A stretch of DNA of 6,537 nucleotides from Alphaproteobacteria bacterium (GTDB lineage: Bacteria; Pseudomonadota; Alphaproteobacteria; JAGOMX01): contig JACVCA010000072.1 of the NCBI GenBank assembly GCA_016742295.1, positions 1 to 6,537 of the forward strand, read 5' to 3'. Under the pieces are notes generated by a model that saw only the letters and a list, made by a program, of their open reading frames with translations, ran no database searches and was not told the origin of the DNA. Shown here piece after piece: positions 1-5,015 of the stretch. A program made the translations under genes and the position numbers. Each line of letters opens with the position of its first letter. The stretch's first letter is position 1.

Positions 1-719
1 ATCATATACTGTCCGCCGTTCGCATGGAGTGTTGTGCCGGTAATTAAACTTGCCTCATCTGAAGCTAAAAATTCTACCATACGCGAAATTTCTTCAACTC
101 TGCCCAATCTGCCAATGGGGATCTGGAGGAGGATAGAATCAAGAATTTGTGGAGATATGGAGCTCAACATATCTGTATCAATATATCCTGGTGCTATGAC
201 ATTTGCAGTAATGCCTTTTCGTCCACACTCTTGAGCTAAAGCTTTGGTAAAACCAATAAGGCCAGCTTTTGCCGCACAATAATTGGTTTGACCTATTTGG
301 CCCTTGATTGCATTGATCGAGCTTATATTAATAATCCTTCCAAATTCTCTGGCTCGCATATCTTCAATGACTGCACGTACCATATTAAAACAAGAAGTAA
401 GGTTTGTCGAAATCACCTCATGCCATTGTTCAACAGACATTTTATGCAGCATTGAATCGCGGGTTATCCCTGCATTGTTAACAAGAATTTCAGGAGTTCC
501 TAATTTAGCTCGAACTGAGGCTACTCCTTCAAGACATGATTCATAATTCCTTACATCCCATTTAAAAATCTCAATACCTGTTTCCTCTCGAAATTCAACA
601 GCTGCATGATAATTGTCATGAAAAGTTGCTGCAACTAAATATCCAGATTTTTGAAGGGTGATAGCGATGGCTTTACCAATCCCCCGGGTTGCGCCAGTCA
701 CCAATGCGATTCTTGACAT
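1..719 (-). CDS. phaB: Acetoacetyl-CoA reductase PhaB (short-chain dehydrogenase), 3' end just cut off
   Basis: The product is an NADPH-dependent reductase that turns acetoacetyl-CoA into (R)-3-hydroxybutyryl-CoA, the monomer for polyhydroxybutyrate; it is expected to be cytosolic. My translation gives 239 full codons before the window edge. It shows the SDR cofactor motif TGATRGIG (residues 8-15), NNAG (81-84) and the catalytic set Asn106, Ser134, Tyr147 and Lys151. The stretches NNAGITRD and KGQIGQTNYCAAKAG are typical of PhaB and separate it from most FabG paralogues. The C-terminal NGG motif (235-237) is present, so only about one to a few residues plus the stop lie outside. The ATG start is supported by AGGAG at 733-729 (complement), 9 nt upstream. 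The gene follows the phaC stop by 14 bp, so the two are co-transcribed. FabG is the main alternative identity, but the phaC neighbour argues against it. Confidence 0.93.
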   Translation of the reverse strand, partial: MSRIALVTGATRGIGKAIAITLQKSGYLVAATFHDNYHAAVEFREETGIEIFKWDVRNYESCLEGVASVRAKLGTPEILVNNAGITRDSMLHKMSVEQWHEVISTNLTSCFNMVRAVIEDMRAREFGRIINISSINAIKGQIGQTNYCAAKAGLIGFTKALAQECGRKGITANVIAPGYIDTDMLSSISPQILDSILLQIPIGRLGRVEEISRMVEFLASDEASLITGTTLHANGGQYM

Positions 720-728
720 TTTTTAAGA

Positions 729-733
729 CTCCT
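729..733 (-). promoter_or_regulatory. Shine-Dalgarno site of phaB
   Basis: AGGAG on the minus strand lies 9 nt before the phaB ATG and directly abuts the phaC stop codon (734-736). It sits in the string AAAGGAGTC, which recurs exactly in front of the 55-codon gene at the head of the operon. Confidence 0.75.
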
Positions 734-1939
734 TTATGAATTAGCTTTTAAAAAATGAATCATTGGCTCCCACACTTCTATACGCGCAGAATGGCCTATA
801 ATGGCCCCAATATGTCCAAGCTGAGGCTTGATAATCTGACAAGACTCAATTTTATCTGCCAATGCTTGAGCAGAAGCAGGTGGTACGATTACATCCCGTT
901 GAGGAATAATAGCTAGAGTAGGAATATTCAAATTTTTAGGAGTAATAGTTTGGCCTAAAATTTGCCAATTTCCAGAATTTGGAGTATTATCCCTGTACCA
1001 TCCAAAAAGACATTCTTTTGCAACTTGAGGAGCAAGAGGTACACAATCATTTAACCAGTCTTCAACCGCTGAAAATTTGTCTAAGATCTCGGTATTTGGT
1101 TCATTCTCTCCCAAAGAACGGAATTTTTTAATTACACTCAAAGGATTGAGAGCGTTCAACATAAATTGAATCATTTCAACAGAGAGTTCGTTTGAGGAAT
1201 TGATGATTTGTTCTAAAAATTGAGAGTAATACTCAAGATAAGGAATAAGCCATTGTTGATCTGCATGGAAATCCCATGGTGTTGCAATAAGAACAAGGCT
1301 TTTAATTTGAGGGCTAAGTTGTGCAAGTGCTGCTGCCAGTAATCCTCCCATACAATATCCGACCACATAAATAGGTTGAGGGCTTAAAATCTCAAGTATA
1401 GGTATTAAATCTTGTTTTATATAATCCTCAAGGCTAAATCCTCGCTCTTGGTCACTCAACTCTCCCCAATCCACCAAGATGGGGCGGAGTTTCTTATCTG
1501 CAAGGTAACGCATCATACTATTACCTTCCACTAGGTCTAAAATATAAGAACGATTGACCAGGGAAGGTATACACAAAACGATAGGGGCGTTTGGATGAGA
1601 GAAATCCCCATAGTCTAAAGCCCGGGTGGCTCCTCTTTCCCAGATCACTTTGAGGTCGGATGCTAAACGGTTATAAGTGGATGCCTGATAAAGGTGAACG
1701 CCCTTTAGAAAATTATGAAACCTTGATTCAGCTTCTTGTGCTACAGCAGTCAATAACTCTTTGGGAAAGACAGCTTCAAAGACTTCTTTAAAAGGATCGA
1801 AAGTTAGATTTAAACTCTTTGGGACTGTGTATTGTTGAAGGTTTTCTAACCATTGTGTTTGTAAAGATGGCCCTTGCTTGATCATCCATGCGACCCAGGT
1901 CTGAAAGGCTAAGTTAGTGTTGTGCTTTTCTTGTTTCAC
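734..1939 (-). CDS. phaC: Short PhaC-type polyhydroxyalkanoate synthase / alpha-beta hydrolase
   Basis: The product is a 401-residue alpha/beta-hydrolase of the PHA synthase superfamily, which would polymerise (R)-3-hydroxybutyryl-CoA at the surface of cytosolic PHB granules. The lipase-like box GYCMGG (194-199) carries the nucleophile Cys196 characteristic of PHA synthases. Asp349 in QRDVIVPP and His376 in LGHIGAIIG complete the expected Cys-Asp-His triad. Further family blocks are CIPSLVNRSYILDL (123-136), LVDWGE (155-160), ATPWDFH (219-225) and EDWLNDCVPLA (293-303). Class I synthases are usually about 560-600 residues, so the long N-terminal domain is largely missing. The start is GTG, overlapping the stop of the upstream small gene as GTGA. 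No Shine-Dalgarno site precedes it and no in-frame ATG exists until residue 19, so translation is probably coupled. phaB follows directly. A depolymerase or regulatory role for this short subfamily cannot be excluded from sequence. Confidence 0.85.
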   Translation of the reverse strand: MKQEKHNTNLAFQTWVAWMIKQGPSLQTQWLENLQQYTVPKSLNLTFDPFKEVFEAVFPKELLTAVAQEAESRFHNFLKGVHLYQASTYNRLASDLKVIWERGATRALDYGDFSHPNAPIVLCIPSLVNRSYILDLVEGNSMMRYLADKKLRPILVDWGELSDQERGFSLEDYIKQDLIPILEILSPQPIYVVGYCMGGLLAAALAQLSPQIKSLVLIATPWDFHADQQWLIPYLEYYSQFLEQIINSSNELSVEMIQFMLNALNPLSVIKKFRSLGENEPNTEILDKFSAVEDWLNDCVPLAPQVAKECLFGWYRDNTPNSGNWQILGQTITPKNLNIPTLAIIPQRDVIVPPASAQALADKIESCQIIKPQLGHIGAIIGHSARIEVWEPMIHFLKANS

Positions 1940-2103
1940 AATATACCATGTTTTTGAGATAGGGTGGCATCAAGCGATAAGATGTCCGATTTTTGAAACA
2001 TTTGAGGAAACGGTGCAAATATGAAAGGATATTTGAGTGAATGAATAAAAAGCTCTTCCCATAGGTCTAATAGAGCTGCAGCTTGAGTTTTATAGCAATC
2101 CAT
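1936..2103 (-). CDS. Unrecognised 55-residue protein, translationally coupled to phaC
   Basis: I do not recognise this family. The reading frame starts at an ATG preceded by AAAGGAG (AGGAG at 2118-2114, complement), 10 nt upstream, and ends in TGA that overlaps the GTG start of phaC by 4 nt (GTGA). A good ribosome site in front of it and none in front of phaC argue that it is translated. The product begins MDCYKTQAAALLDLWEEL and is rich in Leu, Phe and aromatic residues through about residue 33 (LFIHSLKYPFIFAPFP). There is no signal peptide and no clear transmembrane span; the N-terminal half could form an amphipathic helix. By position it could be a granule-associated or PhaE-like accessory peptide, or the detached N-terminus of a longer PhaC. 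Both ideas are inference. It could also be only a translated leader that delivers ribosomes to phaC. Confidence 0.6.
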   Translation of the reverse strand: MDCYKTQAAALLDLWEELFIHSLKYPFIFAPFPQMFQKSDILSLDATLSQKHGIL

Positions 2104-2113
2104 ATTATTATGA

Positions 2114-2120
2114 CTCCTTT
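2114..2120 (-). promoter_or_regulatory. Shine-Dalgarno site at the head of the pha operon
   Basis: AAAGGAG on the minus strand lies 10 nt before the ATG of the 55-codon gene. It is one of the strongest ribosome sites in the window and supports the start of that small gene. The next nine-base context (AAAGGAGTC) is identical to that before phaB. Confidence 0.65.
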
Positions 2121-2276
2121 GTTTTTATAAAATATATCTCCGGAAGTATGTATTTTTTATTAATAAGAGATTTTTTTTAATGCTTGCTATTTAGTAATTT
2201 CATTAAAGCCCCCTACGATACTGATTCTAAATAATTCCACTTGATAAATAATCGTCCATATGCCACATGTTTTTTC

Positions 2277-2306
2277 TGGACAAAAGAGATTAAAAAAACG
2301 CATAAT
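2277..2306 (+). promoter_or_regulatory. Putative sigma-70 type promoter of apaG
   Basis: A TGGACA box (2277-2282, one mismatch to TTGACA) and a CATAAT box (2301-2306, one mismatch to TATAAT) are separated by 18 bp. This predicts a transcript start near 2312-2314 and a leader of about 33 nt before the apaG ATG at 2347. It is the best promoter match I see in the window; it has not been tested experimentally. Confidence 0.6.
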
Positions 2307-2346
2307 TTAAAAATGAACATATTCACAGAAATCATTATTGAGCTAA

Positions 2347-2739
2347 ATGTATAGTAAGACTACAGATTCAATACGAGTAACTGTTGAAGCCCAGTTCCTG
2401 GAAGATCAATCGGAATCAGAAGAAGATCATTACGTTTGGGCTTATCATGTTAGCATCGAAAATCTAGGACTCAATTCAGTTCAACTGAAAACACGTCATT
2501 GGGAAATCACCGATGGAAATGGTCAAATCCATCAAGTATACGGGGATGGAGTTGTAGGTGAACAACCAACCATAGATGCAGGCGACATATTTGAGTATAC
2601 AAGTGGAGTACCTTTAACCACCCCTTCAGGAATTATGACAGGTTACTACCAAATGATCACTAATATGGGGGATAGTATTCACGTAGATATACCGGCATTT
2701 TCACTCGATAGCCCTTATGATTTAAAAAGCATCCATTAG
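2347..2739 (+). CDS. apaG: ApaG domain protein
   Basis: This is a 130-residue single-domain ApaG (DUF525) protein, the usual length for the family. ApaG proteins are small beta-sandwich proteins named for linkage to diadenosine tetraphosphatase genes in enterobacteria; their biochemical role remains poorly defined. The sequence shows the family signature: WAYHVSIEN (31-39), RHWEITDGNG (50-59), the Gly-rich loop GDGVVGEQP (66-74) and FEYTSG (82-87), followed by GIMTGYYQM (95-103). The start at 2347 has only a weak ribosome site (TTGAG at 2338-2342). The next in-frame ATG is far inside the domain, so this start is safe. The gene stands alone, with divergent pha genes upstream and ubiE converging downstream after 32 bp, so it is probably transcribed as a single gene from its own promoter. 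Confidence 0.93.
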   Translation: MYSKTTDSIRVTVEAQFLEDQSESEEDHYVWAYHVSIENLGLNSVQLKTRHWEITDGNGQIHQVYGDGVVGEQPTIDAGDIFEYTSGVPLTTPSGIMTGYYQMITNMGDSIHVDIPAFSLDSPYDLKSIH

Positions 2740-2771
2740 CCTTTTTGTATCACTAGACTTCTTGCAGGTTT
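2740..2771. other. Convergent gap between apaG and ubiE, no clear terminator
   Basis: Only 32 bp separate the two stop codons. There is a short T-run (2742-2746) on the plus strand and an A/T-rich end, but I find no stem-loop able to act as an intrinsic terminator for either gene. Transcripts may overlap at their 3' ends or end by Rho. Confidence 0.5.
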
Positions 2772-3545
2772 TTAAACTCTCCACCCTTTATGAATAGCTG
2801 CTGTACCACCACTTAGATTCCTATAGGTAGTATGCTTGAAACCTGCACTAGCAAGCATTTGAACCAGAGTCTCTTGGTTAGGAAATCGTGCAATACTTTC
2901 CACCAAATATTGATAGGCTGTTCGGCCTTTAGCTACGAGTTGACCCATTAAGGGAATGATATGAAATGCATATTTGGTATAAAGTTGCTCTAGTAAGGGA
3001 TATGAGATTTGACTGAACTCTAAGCATAGAAAAAGTCCGCCTGGTTTTAACACCCGGTAAGCTTCAAAGAGAGCTTGATGGATATCTGTAACGTTTCGTA
3101 ATCCAAAAGCAATGGTGTAGACATCAATACTGCGGCTCGGAATAGGTAATTGCAAAGCATCTGCACAGATCCATTTAGGAAGCAAAGGGAGCTGGCGTGT
3201 TAAGGCCCGTCTTTGGCCCACACTCAACATCGCTTGATTGATATCACAAAGAGTAACGCGAGTTTCAGGGTTTATTTCAGAAAGAGAACTCAAATAACGA
3301 AAAGCAATATCACCGGTCCCCCCTGCGACATCAAGAAGATGTAAATTAGGGCGCTTAGGTATTTCAGCTACAAAAGAGCGTTTCCATAAGCGGTGAATAC
3401 CAGCACTCATAAAATCATTCATTATATCGTAACGTGATGCAACTTGATCAAAAACATTTCGAACAAGATGAGGTTTATCTTCAGGGTCGACATCTTGAAA
3501 CCCGAAAGGGACCTTCATTTTATGAGAATTATTTTTGCCTTTCAT
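2772..3545 (-). CDS. ubiE: Ubiquinone/menaquinone biosynthesis C-methyltransferase UbiE
   Basis: The product is a 257-residue SAM-dependent C-methyltransferase of the UbiE/COQ5 family, which methylates the benzoquinol ring during ubiquinone synthesis (and demethylmenaquinol where menaquinone is made). Visible motifs are FGFQDV (14-19), the UbiE signature YDIMNDFMSAGIHRLWK (39-55), SAM motif I LDVAGGTGD (71-79), AFGLRNV, the post-motif YRVLKPGG and LEFS. The C-terminus SGGTAAIHKGWRV is the family ending. Two starts are possible: ATG at 3545 or the in-frame ATG at 3518 (Met10), which lies nearer the FGFQ motif; neither has a good Shine-Dalgarno site. A minus-strand TATAAT at 3557-3552 would start transcription near 3545, which slightly favours Met10 or a leaderless message. 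In many alphaproteobacteria ubiE is followed by ubiB; here the next gene is apaG on the other strand. Confidence 0.95.
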   Translation of the reverse strand: MKGKNNSHKMKVPFGFQDVDPEDKPHLVRNVFDQVASRYDIMNDFMSAGIHRLWKRSFVAEIPKRPNLHLLDVAGGTGDIAFRYLSSLSEINPETRVTLCDINQAMLSVGQRRALTRQLPLLPKWICADALQLPIPSRSIDVYTIAFGLRNVTDIHQALFEAYRVLKPGGLFLCLEFSQISYPLLEQLYTKYAFHIIPLMGQLVAKGRTAYQYLVESIARFPNQETLVQMLASAGFKHTTYRNLSGGTAAIHKGWRV

Positions 3546-3589
3546 TCAATGATTATACATCTTACCTAAAAATATGCTAGGTTTCACTT
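3546..3589. promoter_or_regulatory. Divergent ubiE/mutM promoter spacer
   Basis: These 44 bp lie between divergent start codons, so the two promoters must overlap or reach into the coding regions. On the minus strand a perfect TATAAT (3557-3552) sits 17 bp from CTAGCA (3580-3575), which matches the -35 consensus at three of six positions. No equally good box is seen for mutM; an AGG at 3579-3581, 8 nt before its ATG, is its likely ribosome site. Confidence 0.45.
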
Positions 3590-4429
3590 ATGCCTGAATT
3601 ACCCGAAGTTGAAACTGTTTGTAGAGGATTAAGAAGCCTTCTTGTAGGCAATACCTTTAAACACGTGAAAAAGTTCCGGCCTAATCTTAGAATCCCATTT
3701 CCAGAAAACTTTGAAGCTTTATTAGAGGGGAGAAGTATCAAGAAGATTGAACGGCGCGCCAAATATATACAAATATTTTTGGATTCAAAGCAAGTCTTAT
3801 TGATTCATTTAGGGATGTCCGGCAGGCTTTTAATGCAGGATAACAAGCAATTTAATCAAGAAGCTCCTCATACACACGATCATGTGATATTTCACTTAAG
3901 CTCAGGTGATTGGGTACGTTACCGGGACCCTCGACGTTTTGGATTAATGGATTTATGTCATGAAGACGTCCTTACCTCTCATCGTTTATTCCGTCACCTC
4001 GGACCGGAACCTTTAGAATCTTTGTTTGATGCTGAAAGATTATCAAGAGCGCTTAAAGGCAAAAAAACCTCAATTAAAGTAGCTCTGCTTGATCAAAGGC
4101 TAGTGGTTGGGATAGGCAATATCTACGTGAATGAAGCTTTGTTTCGCTCGGGCATTTCCCCATTACGTAATGCTGGATCTTTATCACGGGTAGAGGTTGC
4201 AACATTACTACCCATACTGAAAGAGATCTTAGAAGAAGCAATTTCTGCTGGAGGGTCGACACTGCGTGACCATATTCAACCAAATGGTAAACTTGGGTAT
4301 TTCCAGTATAAGTTTAAAATTTATGGGCGTGAGAATAAAGCATGTCTAAATTGTGGTAACGCACATCTGGTTAAAAGGATTGTACAAGTTGGCCGTTCAA
4401 CATTTTATTGTTTAAACTGTCAAGTTTGA
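3590..4429 (+). CDS. mutM: Formamidopyrimidine-DNA glycosylase (Fpg/MutM)
   Basis: The product is a bifunctional glycosylase/AP lyase that removes 8-oxoguanine and formamidopyrimidines from DNA. At 279 residues it has the normal family length. The N-terminus MPELPEVETV gives the catalytic Pro2 and Glu3 (counting Met1). Lys58 in RRAKYI, the intercalating Met76 in HLGMSGRLL, and YRDPRRFG (111-118) are present. The helix-two-turn-helix includes VGIGNIYVNEAL (173-184). The C-terminal zinc finger is complete, with Cys252, Cys255, Cys274 and Cys277, and includes the DNA-contacting Arg269 in VGRST. All catalytic and metal residues are intact, so it should be active. The ATG is fixed by the invariant MPELPE start. 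mutM diverges from ubiE, an arrangement often seen in alphaproteobacteria, and is followed by a long non-coding stretch, so it is probably monocistronic. Confidence 0.97.
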   Translation: MPELPEVETVCRGLRSLLVGNTFKHVKKFRPNLRIPFPENFEALLEGRSIKKIERRAKYIQIFLDSKQVLLIHLGMSGRLLMQDNKQFNQEAPHTHDHVIFHLSSGDWVRYRDPRRFGLMDLCHEDVLTSHRLFRHLGPEPLESLFDAERLSRALKGKKTSIKVALLDQRLVVGIGNIYVNEALFRSGISPLRNAGSLSRVEVATLLPILKEILEEAISAGGSTLRDHIQPNGKLGYFQYKFKIYGRENKACLNCGNAHLVKRIVQVGRSTFYCLNCQV

Positions 4430-4553
4430 TACGTGCTACAAGCAGACTTTTAGATATAATTTCCTATATGCCTAGAGTACATTGCCTTAATAATCTGTAC
4501 TTCAGCAACAACACACATATAAACAGCTATCCATTGCTTATCACTTCCTTTCT

Positions 4554-4642
4554 CCTGGTAAGAGCTCATAAGTGAACTCGAGGCTTTTCCCTTAAGATGT
4601 AAGGATTAATTTTTCCCTGTATCAGATCCCGACGTTACCAGG
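4554..4642. repeat. Inverted repeat enclosing two hairpins, possible structured RNA
   Basis: CCTGGTAA (4554-4561) and TTACCAGG (4635-4642) are exact reverse complements, separated by 73 nt. Inside lie GAGCTCA-TAAG-TGAACTC (4562-4579; one C/A mismatch on the plus strand that becomes a G-U pair in a minus-strand RNA) and CCTTA-AGATG-TAAGG (4590-4604). Together these could fold as a multi-branched element of about 89 nt. There is no match to a tRNA pattern. The arms are short enough that chance remains a serious explanation. Confidence 0.3.
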
Positions 4643-4695
4643 GCTATAAGACTTCATGGAACTTTTAAAAAAAGAAGGAAGTTGTTACTTAAGTT

Positions 4696-4727
4696 AAAAG
4701 CTACCCCGAAAGAATCCCTGAGCTTTT
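4696..4727. terminator. Weak bidirectional hairpin, possible terminator
   Basis: AAAAGCT (4696-4702) pairs with AGCTTTT (4721-4727) around an 18-nt loop, and the right arm runs into TTTTTG, so on either strand a transcript would end in a U-run. The stem is A/T-rich with only two G-C pairs and lies about 270 bp past the mutM stop. It is therefore a weak candidate. Confidence 0.25.
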
Positions 4728-4854
4728 TGAATTAAAAATACGCCGAAATCGGTGAAAAGAGTAATTAATGAGCGAGCATGAGCTCTTTAGACAAGCAATA
4801 GCTCTTTGTTAATTTCTTAAAAGCTTTAATTAATGTTTTTTTAACTGCTTTAAG

Positions 4855-4880
4855 TGCAAATTTAAGCTTAAGGATATGCA
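4855..4880. promoter_or_regulatory. Imperfect dyad around TTAAGCTTAA, possible operator
   Basis: The outer arms TGCA (4855-4858) and TGCA (4877-4880) and the inner AT/AT pair frame the 10-bp palindrome TTAAGCTTAA (4862-4871). The site lies about 135 bp upstream of sucA. It could be a regulator binding site, but palindromes are frequent in this AT-rich stretch and I cannot name a regulator. Confidence 0.2.
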
Positions 4881-4919
4881 AGCGACAGTAAATTTATTAG
4901 CGCTAGAAATTGCTGTAAG

Positions 4920-4946
4920 TTTAACATAAACTTTAAAGATTATAAC
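4920..4946 (+). promoter_or_regulatory. Tentative sucA promoter
   Basis: A TATAAC box (4941-4946, five of six to consensus) lies 70 bp upstream of the sucA ATG. The upstream box is poor: TTTAAC (4920-4925) gives a 15-bp spacer. If used, the leader would be about 63 nt and would contain a small hairpin, CAGCA/TGCTG (4969-4973 with 4989-4993), just ahead of the ribosome site. Confidence 0.3.
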
Positions 4947-5002
4947 TTAACCAGGTTTGAAGTTCTCACAGCATTCGACACGATCAACTGCTGAAAGACA
5001 TT

Positions 5003-5006
5003 GAGG
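5003..5006 (+). promoter_or_regulatory. Shine-Dalgarno site of sucA
   Basis: GAGG (within TTGAGGGC) lies 9 nt ahead of the sucA ATG and supports that start; the E1o-specific N-terminal block begins eight residues later. Confidence 0.65.
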
Positions 5007-5015
5007 GCAATAATT

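Larger units (their letters stand above)
2104..2346. other. AT-rich divergent spacer between the pha operon and apaG
   Basis: These 243 bp separate two divergently read units and must hold the promoters for both. The apaG-side promoter is clear (2277-2306). For the pha operon I could not find a convincing pair of boxes. The best minus-strand candidate, a TTGTCC-like box 17 bp from a TATGGA box (about 2282-2254), is weak. The rest is T-rich and A-rich tracts with a perfect 10-bp palindrome (TTATTAATAA, 2157-2166) that could arise by chance in such composition. No coding frame of note is present. Confidence 0.6.
4430..5015. other. 586-bp non-coding region between mutM and sucA
   Basis: I find no gene-length reading frame on either strand, no recognisable degraded gene, and no tRNA, tmRNA, SRP RNA or RNase P signature. 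The sequence is AT-rich, with numerous small palindromes. Items noted are the widely spaced 8-bp inverted repeat at 4554-4642, a hairpin at 4696-4727, a GC-rich mini-hairpin at 4741-4754, two copies of AGCTCTTT (4781-4788 and 4800-4807), a dyad around the palindrome TTAAGCTTAA (4862-4871), and a possible sucA promoter near 4941. The likely content is the mutM 3' end, the sucA promoter and leader, and possibly a small RNA. It is unusually long compared with the other spacers here. Confidence 0.6.

Noticed and set aside
34..234. Plus-strand frame of 66 codons
   Set aside because: It lies antisense within the phaB coding region, has no recognisable protein features, and phaB shows intact SDR motifs across it.
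304..546. Plus-strand frame of 80 codons
   Set aside because: It is the antisense shadow of phaB residues about 58-139, which include NNAG and the catalytic Ser region.
2157..2166. Palindrome TTATTAATAA as an operator of the pha operon
   Set aside because: It is entirely A/T in a very A/T-rich spacer, with no second copy or flanking symmetry, so chance explains it.
3577..3762. Minus-strand frame of 61 codons
   Set aside because: It is antisense to the conserved N-terminus of mutM, with no ribosome site or family resemblance.
4074..4283. Minus-strand frame of 69 codons
   Set aside because: It is antisense to the helix-two-turn-helix part of mutM and has no sign of being coding.
4412..4426. 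AAACT-GTCA-AGTTT hairpin at the end of mutM as a terminator
   Set aside because: It lies within the last codons of mutM, has only a 5-bp A/T-rich stem, and is not followed by a T-run.
4554..4642. tRNA-like cloverleaf suggested by the length and outer stem
   Set aside because: Neither strand shows a T-loop TTCRA in the right place, a 5-bp/7-nt anticodon arm, or a D-arm; the spacing of the hairpins does not fit a tRNA.
4969..4993. CAGCA/TGCTG hairpin as a riboswitch ahead of sucA
   Set aside because: A single 5-bp stem with a 15-nt loop has none of the conserved cores of known riboswitches.
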